From contig NZ_FRDI01000009.1 of NCBI RefSeq assembly GCF_900143255.1, forward strand, positions 29,317 through 93,316: a stretch of DNA of 64,000 nt, in the 5' to 3' direction. The notes beneath the pieces are model-generated. The model did no database searches. It was not told the origin of the DNA and saw nothing but the letters and a program-made list of their open reading frames with translations. The position numbers were made by a program, and so were the translations under genes. The stretch comes from Desulfovibrio litoralis DSM 11393. GTDB lineage: Bacteria; Desulfobacterota; Desulfovibrionia; Desulfovibrionales; Desulfovibrionaceae. Shown piece by piece: positions 1 through 7,756 of the stretch (positions are counted from its first letter, which is position 1; each line of letters opens with the position of its first letter).

Positions 1-228
1 TTCTTTACGAATTTCAGAGATGTTTCCCGTAAAGTCGGAACGAACTTCTTGAGTTGTGTTTGTCCAAAAATAAGCCGGAACTCGCTCCCAGTGCCAAACA
101 TAATCAATTTTAGTTGAAGCTTTCCAAATAAAAAAGATTGTAACACAAACAAGCAGGGCAAATACAGCCCCCCATACTCTATAATACCAAGGTCCCTTAG
201 GGGCATCAAGCCCCCGATAATTCTTCAT
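1..228 (-). CDS. Amino-acid ABC transporter permease, N-terminal part (cut by window edge)
   Basis: The reverse strand opens with ATG at 228, preceded by an AAGGA ribosome site about 8 bases upstream, and reads open to base 1 (76 codons). It begins MKNYRGLDAPKGPWYYRVWG, has one hydrophobic segment at about residues 19-36, then a polar stretch with aromatic residues (WHWERVPAYFW). This N-terminal plan is known from glutamine/polar amino-acid ABC permeases (HisM/GlnP type) with an extra N-terminal helix, and the gene directly follows a family-3 binding protein on the same strand. The EAA-loop region is outside the window, so the family is inferred from context and N-terminal resemblance. Confidence 0.6.
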   Translation of the reverse strand, partial: MKNYRGLDAPKGPWYYRVWGAVFALLVCVTIFFIWKASTKIDYVWHWERVPAYFWTNTTQEVRSDFTGNISEIRKE

Positions 229-390
229 ATAAGAATCCTTTAATCAACTTAGCTTTTTATACAATAAAATTTAAACATAACTTAATAAAAGTTTATGTAC
301 TTATTTTTTTTAATATCAGCCGAGAATAGCAACAGCCGTTGTCTATTTCAAGACAATTGCAAAACTGGTTTTGCGTTATTTTGTCGTCTT

Positions 391-452
391 TATTCGTGCT
401 TTTTGGAGTGTCTTTCCGGATCAAGCCACTTTGAGCCGATTGTTCAATAGCC
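391..452 (-). repeat. Dispersed intergenic repeat, copy 1
   Basis: Read on the minus strand it carries the shared core AAAGTGGCTT, then GACACTCCAAAAAGCACGAA. The same core occurs near 44807, 50286, 53313, 55377 and 56557, always between genes. About 60 bp; function unknown. Confidence 0.6.
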
Positions 453-486
453 TCATTTCGGCTTTATGTCCTGATGTTAAAGTATA

Positions 487-520
487 TTTTGCCGGCGACA
501 AAAGTTTGTAACCGGCAAAA
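487..520 (-). terminator. Hairpin between binding protein and permease
   Basis: TTTTGCCGG at 487-495 pairs perfectly with CCGGCAAAA at 512-520, and ACAAA/TTTGT lies inside. It sits 28 bases after the binding-protein stop on the minus strand. There is no clear U-tract beyond the stem, so it may reduce read-through into the permease or protect the mRNA end rather than stop transcription fully. Confidence 0.45.
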
Positions 521-547
521 TAACATTATAATAAATATCAGAAAAAA

Positions 548-1387
548 CTATTTAGCGTTTTGAGTCTCGTTAAACCATTCGGTTGAGTCAATCCATTTTT
601 TATACATACGGTCATAACGTCCGTCATTTTTAATCTGTCTTAAAAAGTTATTTAAGAAGTTTACAAAATCAGGGTCGCCTTGTTGAAGGGCAATTCCGAG
701 CGGTTCATAAGTAAAAGGCTTATCAAGGTGAATTACTTTACCTTTTCCTTGTTCAGCCATAAACACAACGTTAAACGGCATATCGTAAACCCAAGCGTCA
801 GCACGGTCGTTTACAACATCTAAAGCACCATCAACTTCTTTTTCAAAAGATTTATAGTTTGCTTTGCTTAATAAGCGTTTGGTTACAAATTCGCTGGTTG
901 TGCCTTGACGTGCGGCAACGGTATATTGTGGGTCGTTAAGTTGTTCCCATGAAGTGATTTTTCCTTCATGTTTTTTGTTTAACAAAATGGTTTGACCTAT
1001 AACAATATAAGGGTCTGAAAAAGCTATTTTTAAATTACGCTCAGGGGTAATGGTCATTCCGCTTATTGCAATATCAAATTTACCTGTGAGTAGGGCAGGG
1101 ATCTGACCATCAAAATCAGTATTAACAGGCACAAATTTAACGCCCATGGCTTTTGCCAATTCTTTTCCTAAATCAATATCAAAGCCGATAAAATCACCTT
1201 TTTTGTTGACCATTTCAAAAGGCATATAACCGGCGTCAATTCCTACACGGATTTCACCGCGTGAAAGAATTTTATTTATTGTAGATTTTTTTGCCAACTC
1301 AGTGTCGGCTGCCAATGCAAAAACGGTACTTGTCATAACAAAACAAGCCATCACAATTATGACACCAAAAAATTTAGTTAGTTTCAT
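548..1387 (-). CDS. Amino-acid ABC transporter substrate-binding protein
   Basis: A periplasmic family-3 solute-binding protein (279 aa) that delivers a polar amino acid to an ABC permease. Residues 1-26 form a signal peptide (KLTKFFGVIIVMACF then VFALA). The mature part has the family pattern: IRVGIDAGYMPFE at its N-terminus, GFDIDLGKELAKAMG, then SGMTITPERN and a GTTSE second-lobe segment. I chose ATG at 1387 rather than the upstream TTG at 1399 because GGAG lies just before the ATG, inside the longer reading frame. The permease follows downstream on the same strand after a hairpin. The substrate cannot be told from sequence alone; glutamine, arginine or another polar residue is possible. 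Confidence 0.9.
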   Translation of the reverse strand: MKLTKFFGVIIVMACFVMTSTVFALAADTELAKKSTINKILSRGEIRVGIDAGYMPFEMVNKKGDFIGFDIDLGKELAKAMGVKFVPVNTDFDGQIPALLTGKFDIAISGMTITPERNLKIAFSDPYIVIGQTILLNKKHEGKITSWEQLNDPQYTVAARQGTTSEFVTKRLLSKANYKSFEKEVDGALDVVNDRADAWVYDMPFNVVFMAEQGKGKVIHLDKPFTYEPLGIALQQGDPDFVNFLNNFLRQIKNDGRYDRMYKKWIDSTEWFNETQNAK

Positions 1388-1438
1388 AACACACTCCAAT
1401 ATTATTTTTTTATAAAACCTAAGGCAACAGAAAAAAAA

Positions 1439-1639
1439 TCAATATTTTCCTTCCGTTAAAATTTCTTTCATAATCATTGCTTGACGACAAATATCACATT
1501 GCGGACTGTCTTCTTCCGGTACGCAAATAATCTTGCTGACCTGACAGCGTGGACAATAAAATTCAACAAATTCACGTTTGTATCTGTCTTTTATTATGTT
1601 GTCTTTCGACTCTTTTTTATCTTTTTTTCCAAAAAACAT
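1439..1639 (-). CDS. Small zinc-ribbon protein
   Basis: A 66-residue protein with a lysine-rich N-terminus (MFFGKKDKKESKD) followed by two cysteine pairs, CPRC at about 29-32 and CDIC at about 48-51, a spacing typical of a zinc ribbon. No catalytic domain is present. It lies between lptD and the ABC binding protein, same strand, short gaps. I recognise it only as a conserved-looking small zinc-binding protein of unknown role; RNA or protein binding is possible. Confidence 0.7.
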   Translation of the reverse strand: MFFGKKDKKESKDNIIKDRYKREFVEFYCPRCQVSKIICVPEEDSPQCDICRQAMIMKEILTEGKY

Positions 1640-1722
1640 AGCTTACTCTGTTAATGTTTAAACGGGGTTTAGTGTTTCAAAAAATTATAATATACTTCTT
1701 AACGCTTGACAATAAGTGCAAA

Positions 1723-4158
1723 CTATTCTCCAAGCCCTGCCAATTCAATAAACAATCCAAAGCTTTTTTCATCAGGTTCGATAGCAAATTCAGAGCTAAT
1801 GAAAAAGCATTGATGGCGATAGCCAATGGCAACGGCTTTTTCTATATCGGCGCTTCCTTCGATATCTCTGGCGTAGCTAAAGCCAAGCCACCAAGGACCA
1901 CCAACGTTTAAGTCGCCGCTTGCATAAATATAATTTACTTCATCTGGTCTTTGTCTTTTATATTCATCAAGGTCAGAACGATAAAAATAACCACTACTTA
2001 AACTTCCCCAATCGGCATAGCTGATTCTAACGCCTTGATCTGAACGAGTTAATTTACCGTCTTCGGTAGACCACCAAAGCTTACTGTAGACCGAAAAATA
2101 TTCCGTCGGGCTTACTGTTAAATCGGTTAGTAAATCAGAAAACGGACGGCGTGGATATTCTTTGTCATAATCTCTGTCTGCTTCTCTGATGTCGTAAGAT
2201 TGTTCAACTCTAAAGCGAAGCACATCAAGATAATCTGTTTCCAACTCAGGTATTAATTCGCCTTTTTTGTCGGTTTTAACGGAAACACGTTCACGTTTGC
2301 GAGTTAAGACGTTGGTAACGGAATAATAAATATCGTTTCTTGGTTCAAGCCTGTCGTAATCATCATAATAAGGCAGGCGGTTTTGATTTTCGTTGGCAAC
2401 GTTTTTATAGCCGACTCTGGGTTGAACGGAGTGTCTAAGCCCTGTCCAAACGCTTTCGCCGGCGTTCTTTTCGTTTAGTTCCAAGGGGGTATAGTCAAGA
2501 GAGAAAACACGCATAAACTCTGTGCTTGAGGCAATATCAAATTCGGGAATTGTGCGGTTATAGCGAGTGGCTTTATCCCCTTTGGTTAAAGTTCCGTCAA
2601 TGCCTTCGATCCATGAATAATCGTTACCTTCCGTTCCATAGTTTGCCTGTTGAATTCCAAAAGAACCGATAATGGAACCATATTCCGAGGTGAGCGGAAC
2701 AATTACACGCGGGTGTAATAATGCCCGGCTTCCCTTTGGTCCTTTGGTTCTGGTAAAATAAGATATTTGACCGTGTGCTTCAGCTTCAAGCAAAGGAAAG
2801 CCGTCTATAACTTCGCCACGGTATAAAAAGGCATTCATTTCGGGTAACTCTTGGACAGTTGTATCTTGGCTACGAGCCATATTCCCATTTCCCAAATATT
2901 GGTTTTGGGTATAAGTAAGACCGGCATTAAAGCCAAAACGCTCCCAGTCTCTTTCAATCATAGCACCGCTAACTCTTTTATCGTCTTTTTCCGCTAAGTC
3001 TCGGCTAAACATGCCGAATGCGTCATTTTGGTTGCGGTCAAAACCCTGACGACCACGTTTAAATTCTTGCAGATATTCTTGATCAGAAACTAAATCTAAA
3101 TCAGTTTTAAGTCTCCAGCGTGGGTCTTCCAAAAGAAAGTCGCCCATACCCCTGATCCACCAACGGTCATAATTTGTACGCATTAAATTATCACCCCTAT
3201 AAAGGGTCGAGGCAGGACTGGTAACATTTTTTGCATCTTGTAAAAAGTCTGCGGCAAACCAGACGTTATCATGAGTGCTGGGAGCGGCACGGTAGTCAAA
3301 ACCGCCCATTACTCCACGTTCAAGCATAAAGCTTGTATTTACGGTTACATCATGACTGTCGTCAATAGCCCAGAAATATGGCTGGCTATAGGTTGCTCCG
3401 TTACGTGTACTATAGCTTAAATGAGGCATCAAAAAACCAGATTGTCTTGTTTTTTTGGCAGGTAAAATCATAACCGGGGTTTTAACAATCGAAGTATCTT
3501 TTATATTAAAACTTGCGTCCCAAAGTCTTGCGTAACCGTCAACTTCAACAACCGCCTCTTCGGCACTCAAAGACCAAGCCGGAACGTCGCCCTCGCAAGC
3601 CGTTAAGCGAGCGTTGTAAAAACTGTAAACGTCGCCTGTATGTTTTTGAACCTGTTCGCCTTTAAAAATAAGGTGTTGGTCTGCCATAAAAACAGTACCG
3701 TCTTTTAGCCAACCCGTGCGGTTTGCCAGATCAAACTCGGCTTCTTGAGCCTTAAGGTCGTCTCGCCCCATTTTAACGGCAACATTTCCACGCAAATAAA
3801 TCCATTTTGTATCCATAAAATAGCGTGCAAAATCAGCTTCAAGGCGGTCGTTGCCTCGAGAAATGACGACATGCCCTTCGGCTTCGTAGATATTGGCTTC
3901 ATTTAAGCTATTAACTTTATCAGCACTCAAGTTCCAAACGACTTCTCCGTCTTCATCGTCCAACATTTTTAAAGTTGTCATGGTTTGAGAAACTATCGGT
4001 TTTGGTTCCGTATAAGATTTGATTAAACGCCCCTTGGCAAAAGCAAGAGAAACAGGCAAAACCAAAAAAGTTAAAAGCAGTAAACCGCTTTGTTTAAAAA
4101 AACGCAGAAAAAAAGAAGAGAAAGACGGACTATATTTAAAAAGAGATTTTATTGGCAT
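1723..4158 (-). CDS. lptD: LPS-assembly protein LptD
   Basis: Outer-membrane beta-barrel that, with LptE, inserts lipopolysaccharide into the outer leaflet. At 811 aa it is the usual family size. Residues 1-41 are a signal peptide ending LAFA. Residues about 55-185 form the periplasmic OstA/jellyroll domain (ADKVNSLNEANIYEAEGHV, then LRGNVAVKM), and about 220-811 the barrel with alternating aromatic strands (SGFLMPHLSYSTRNG motif near 240). Only two cysteines are visible, C188 and C784. By comparison with E. coli LptD, which has four, they could form the single inter-domain disulfide; this is inference. lptE lies 14 kb away on the same strand. Confidence 0.95.
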   Translation of the reverse strand: MPIKSLFKYSPSFSSFFLRFFKQSGLLLLTFLVLPVSLAFAKGRLIKSYTEPKPIVSQTMTTLKMLDDEDGEVVWNLSADKVNSLNEANIYEAEGHVVISRGNDRLEADFARYFMDTKWIYLRGNVAVKMGRDDLKAQEAEFDLANRTGWLKDGTVFMADQHLIFKGEQVQKHTGDVYSFYNARLTACEGDVPAWSLSAEEAVVEVDGYARLWDASFNIKDTSIVKTPVMILPAKKTRQSGFLMPHLSYSTRNGATYSQPYFWAIDDSHDVTVNTSFMLERGVMGGFDYRAAPSTHDNVWFAADFLQDAKNVTSPASTLYRGDNLMRTNYDRWWIRGMGDFLLEDPRWRLKTDLDLVSDQEYLQEFKRGRQGFDRNQNDAFGMFSRDLAEKDDKRVSGAMIERDWERFGFNAGLTYTQNQYLGNGNMARSQDTTVQELPEMNAFLYRGEVIDGFPLLEAEAHGQISYFTRTKGPKGSRALLHPRVIVPLTSEYGSIIGSFGIQQANYGTEGNDYSWIEGIDGTLTKGDKATRYNRTIPEFDIASSTEFMRVFSLDYTPLELNEKNAGESVWTGLRHSVQPRVGYKNVANENQNRLPYYDDYDRLEPRNDIYYSVTNVLTRKRERVSVKTDKKGELIPELETDYLDVLRFRVEQSYDIREADRDYDKEYPRRPFSDLLTDLTVSPTEYFSVYSKLWWSTEDGKLTRSDQGVRISYADWGSLSSGYFYRSDLDEYKRQRPDEVNYIYASGDLNVGGPWWLGFSYARDIEGSADIEKAVAIGYRHQCFFISSEFAIEPDEKSFGLFIELAGLGE

Positions 4159-4376
4159 TTTTTATGTATCCAAAAAATACTGCAATCAGGAATAAAAAAA
4201 CAATTGCAATAAAGGGTAATTTAATACAAATTTACAACTCAAGACACTCTAAGATAATAAAGGTTGAAGTGTATCATTTATAGTAATGATTTTAATTTAC
4301 TAACTCTAACATAAGCTAAAAAAAAATAAAAGTATTTATAACGCCGCTTCGCTAAAAACAGTAAAGGAGAACATTA

Positions 4377-5633
4377 ATGCAACACATTGATTTTAATCAT
4401 CAATCAAGTCAAACAACAAAAAATTCTTTGGTGGCTTTAAAAAACAATTTTATTTTTTTGGAACAAGAAGCGAAAAAATTTAACAAAAACTTCAATCACG
4501 GTTTTTTCCAAAATTCTGTTTTACCAATCATTAAAGCCAACGCTTACGGACACGGACTCGAAACAATCGGAAGGTCTTTGTTTCAACATAACGTTCGCTG
4601 TTTTGGTGTTGGAACAAGCTTGGAAGCTGTTAAACTCAAATCAACGTTGGCTCAAAACTCTGAATTTGATGAACAGTTAAAAATAATTAGCCTCTTAGGC
4701 GTAAAAGGCAAAGATGAAGCCTATTTATGTGTAAAACACAAGATTCTTCCATTAATAGGAACGAAAGAAGAGCTTGAACTTTTATTGAGTTGTCTTAACC
4801 AAGAGAGTGGATTGAAAACGCCTTTTCCTGTTGCCTTAAAGTTTAATACGGGTATGTCTCGTTTGGGTTTTAACTTTGATGATGCCAATGCTTTGCGAGA
4901 ATATCTCAAACAGAATACTTGTTTGAAACCTGTTTTGCTTGCCTCACATCTTGCTTGTGCGGACGAAATAGAACAAAACTCTTTGGAAAAAACTATTCAA
5001 CAAGCTCAAATTTTTAGCGAAATAGTCAATACTTTTCATGCCTCTTGGCAAGATATTACTGCTTCGCTTTGTAACTCGGCGGGTTTATTAAATCATGCAC
5101 AAATCAGCCCTCATCTTAAAATAAAAACCCCACAGCTTTTTCGACCCGGAATTGCATTGTATGGGATTAACCCTTTTTATGGAACAGAACTTGAAAAAAA
5201 CGCTACGGCTTTAGAACCGGTTATGCAGGTATTAGCCCCGGTTTTAACAGTTAGAACTCTAAAAAAAGGCGATGAAGTCAGCTATGGCGGAACCTTTGTT
5301 GCCCCCTCAAATATGCGAGTAGCTGTTTTGGGAATAGGTTATGCCGACGGTTTATTGCGAAGCGTTGCAAAGTTTAATCAACTTAATCACCAAGCAAACG
5401 CCACTGATTATGCTCATTTTATTTTACATGGCCGAAAAGTACGCCTACTTGGGCGTATTTGCATGCAAATGTGTGTTGTAGATATAAGCGATATTCCAGA
5501 GGGTCAAGTTAAAATAGGCGACCAGGCTTTTATCTTGGGCGGAGAAAAAGAAAATATGGTTAAAGCCGAACAATTGGCAAAATGGGGCGAGACTATAGCT
5601 TATGAATTATTGTGTTCTTTGGGTGGGCGTTAA
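4377..5633 (+). CDS. alr: Alanine racemase
   Basis: PLP enzyme that interconverts L- and D-alanine for peptidoglycan. 418 aa, slightly longer than usual (about 360-380) through an N-terminal extension and small insertions. The PLP lysine is K53 in PIIKANAYGHG. GMSRLGF, the HLACAD segment and VSYGGTF (the second catalytic tyrosine) are all present, followed by GYADG and GRICMQMCVVD near the C-terminus. ATG 4377 is preceded by AAAGGAGA at 4363-4370. The gene stands alone, divergent from lptD and convergent with waaA. Confidence 0.95.
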   Translation: MQHIDFNHQSSQTTKNSLVALKNNFIFLEQEAKKFNKNFNHGFFQNSVLPIIKANAYGHGLETIGRSLFQHNVRCFGVGTSLEAVKLKSTLAQNSEFDEQLKIISLLGVKGKDEAYLCVKHKILPLIGTKEELELLLSCLNQESGLKTPFPVALKFNTGMSRLGFNFDDANALREYLKQNTCLKPVLLASHLACADEIEQNSLEKTIQQAQIFSEIVNTFHASWQDITASLCNSAGLLNHAQISPHLKIKTPQLFRPGIALYGINPFYGTELEKNATALEPVMQVLAPVLTVRTLKKGDEVSYGGTFVAPSNMRVAVLGIGYADGLLRSVAKFNQLNHQANATDYAHFILHGRKVRLLGRICMQMCVVDISDIPEGQVKIGDQAFILGGEKENMVKAEQLAKWGETIAYELLCSLGGR

Positions 5634-5847
5634 TTTTTAAGGGACATGACCGGAGCAGTATGCAAAATGCCGTCATGGCAAATATATTCGTTCAAAGATT
5701 TCATAGGAAAAATTACTTACGCCAAATAATAAAACCCTTTTGTATTGATTTAACGGCAACTCAAATTGAAAGAATGTGAATTTAGGTTGCATTATAGAAA
5801 ATAAAACGCCTATCAATTAATTATTAAAACTCTCAAAAAAAGCTGTT

Positions 5848-7194
5848 TTAATCATAACCAATTTTTAAATATTTTAAAATAGCTTCTGCGGCTTGTTCCG
5901 CTCCGCCTTGTTCTGTTTCGAGCCATTCGTAGGCTTTGGCTTTGCTTGCTTCTCTGTCTTGTTTGGTTTTTAAATCGTCAATCAGAGCTTGAGCCAGCTC
6001 TTTAATATTCGGAACAACTCGTACTAAACCTAGTTTAAATGGGGCATCACCCACCCATTCAAAATTTTTCCAATATGGACCTATAAAGGGTCTGATTCCA
6101 TAAATCAGAGGCTCAATAAAATTTTGTCCGCCAAGTTCAGATAATAAAGTTCCGCCGACAAAAACGCTATGAGCTAAATTATAAAGAGCGACCAACTCAC
6201 CCGTTGTATTCCAAATTATAATTTCATTACAAGTAATCGGTGCATCTTTGTTGACTGTGCTACGCAAGCGAAGATTAAACTCAGGGTTAAGTTCTTTTAT
6301 TTTGTCTTCCCAACCAGCAGCACGCTCCAAATGTTTTGGAACAATAACAACCACAAGTTCGGGCATTTGTTTTTTTACTTGTTGAATAACAAGCAATAGT
6401 TGTTCTTCTTCCTCTGCTCTTACCGAAGCAAACAACAGTATGGGACAAGACAAATCGGCTGAAAACAGTAAACGCAAAGTTTCAATACGTTCAGGGTTAA
6501 GCGGTCTGGTTGCACGGCTAAATTTAATATTCGGCATTTCTTTAACGGCGGCGTGTTTAAACAAAGAGGCATAACGTTTTGCGTCAAGCTCTGAAATTGC
6601 AAGCACTTCTTGGGGAACATTATTATCGTCAAAATGATTCCAAAGTTTTTGCATTAAACTATAGCGTTTAAAACTTTTTTCGCTCATGCGGGCATTTAAA
6701 ATAATTAACGGAACTTTATGTTCAACACAAGCAAGCAACAAGCCCGGCCAAATCTCTGTTTCCAATAAAACAACTAAAGAAGGGCGGGTTTTTTCCAAAG
6801 CAAGACGCATATAGGCTTGTGTGAATAAAGGGAAAAGTTTAACGCAAATATTTAGCTCGTTATTATTAACCAAACCTTTGATTTTTAATAACTCGTTTTT
6901 GCCTTCTTGAGTTCCCGAAGTTAGTAATAAACCAAGTTTTTGTGCTGTATTGTCTTTAGAGTCTTGTTTTATTTTTTGAACTAAAGCAAGGACAAGCTCT
7001 TGGGTTAAAAGAGATTCACCGAGAGAAGCGGCTTGAATCCAAACTCTGTGGGTGCTGTTCTTTAATTCTTCGCCCCAAGTTTCGGAAGCAACCAGCCTTT
7101 CGTCAAAGTCTTTTGCCAAACGTGCATGTTTTCTAAACAAAAAACCAAAGGTTCGCACAAACCAATCGCTTATGTGTAAAAATTTTAAGTACAC
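5848..7194 (-). CDS. waaA: 3-deoxy-D-manno-octulosonic acid (Kdo) transferase
   Basis: GT30 glycosyltransferase that attaches Kdo to lipid A at the inner membrane. 448 aa, close to family length. An N-terminal hydrophobic/basic stretch is followed by the catalytic-loop motif ASLGES near residue 57-62, then LLTSGTQEG and LVVLLETEIWPGLL, and in the C-terminal lobe VFVGGTLLSELGGQNFIEPL, the nucleotide-binding signature. The start at 7194 is GTG; no strong ribosome site is visible. Consistent with LPS synthesis and with lptD/lptE in the same window. Confidence 0.93.
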   Translation of the reverse strand: MYLKFLHISDWFVRTFGFLFRKHARLAKDFDERLVASETWGEELKNSTHRVWIQAASLGESLLTQELVLALVQKIKQDSKDNTAQKLGLLLTSGTQEGKNELLKIKGLVNNNELNICVKLFPLFTQAYMRLALEKTRPSLVVLLETEIWPGLLLACVEHKVPLIILNARMSEKSFKRYSLMQKLWNHFDDNNVPQEVLAISELDAKRYASLFKHAAVKEMPNIKFSRATRPLNPERIETLRLLFSADLSCPILLFASVRAEEEEQLLLVIQQVKKQMPELVVVIVPKHLERAAGWEDKIKELNPEFNLRLRSTVNKDAPITCNEIIIWNTTGELVALYNLAHSVFVGGTLLSELGGQNFIEPLIYGIRPFIGPYWKNFEWVGDAPFKLGLVRVVPNIKELAQALIDDLKTKQDREASKAKAYEWLETEQGGAEQAAEAILKYLKIGYD

Positions 7195-7295
7195 AATACT
7201 GCTCTTCTTTCTTGTCTTTAATTTGTTTGATTATATAATAAAGACAGGCTATTACAGAGTGTTGTTGAAAACTGAAATAATAAACGCAACTTAAC

Positions 7296-7754
7296 TTATT
7301 TTAAATAAGTTAAAACTTCTGTTGAAATAACATTAGGTAAATTAAGATATACATTAGTTGCGACTAAACGCCAACGAAAACCTTTTAAAACGCCTTTCCC
7401 TTTAAGCTGCGGACAATAAAGTTTGCTAAAGTTGGGGTTTTCAGCTTTTATACCTAGGTTCCAAGCGGAAAAAACTTGTCTTTCTCTTGAGGTAAAAGGG
7501 CAAGTAGTACAAGAGTTATCATCTATCGGTTCAAATTCAAAAACTATGTCGTTTAAATTATCTACCGCTCCGCTTAAAGTTCCTTGGATAGCAATACAAT
7601 TATTATTAACGAGTTTACCGCCAACAGCTTCGAAGCTTAGTTCTTGGTTTGATTTAGGCGGTTTGGGCATAGAAGATTTTCCGCAAGCGGAAAGAGCGAA
7701 TATAAATATTAAAAGTACAAACAAGACAAAAAGTTTTTGCAATATGTTTTTCAT
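7296..7754 (-). CDS. Predicted lipoprotein
   Basis: A 152-aa protein with a lipoprotein signal: MKNILQKLFVLFVLLIFIFA then lipobox LSAC, cysteine at about 24. The mature part has a proline-lysine linker (KPPKSNQE), a globular region with a CTTCPF cysteine pair, and no family I recognise. The start is ATG 7754, two bases after the mutS stop codon, with GGAAAT inside the mutS end as ribosome site. An upstream TTG at 7778 inside mutS is less likely because it would bury the signal peptide. Probably cotranscribed with mutS. Confidence 0.75.
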   Translation of the reverse strand: MKNILQKLFVLFVLLIFIFALSACGKSSMPKPPKSNQELSFEAVGGKLVNNNCIAIQGTLSGAVDNLNDIVFEFEPIDDNSCTTCPFTSRERQVFSAWNLGIKAENPNFSKLYCPQLKGKGVLKGFRWRLVATNVYLNLPNVISTEVLTYLK

Positions 7755-7756
7755 TT

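Larger units (their letters stand above)
229..547. other. Intergenic region between binding protein and permease
   Basis: No gene is seen here. It holds one copy of the dispersed intergenic repeat (391-452) and a GC-stemmed hairpin (487-520), listed separately. The remainder is AT-rich leader for the permease gene. Confidence 0.6.

Noticed and set aside
1654..1911. Plus-strand reading frame of 85 codons over the lptD end
   Set aside because: It is antisense to lptD coding sequence, lacks a ribosome site and shows no protein family features.
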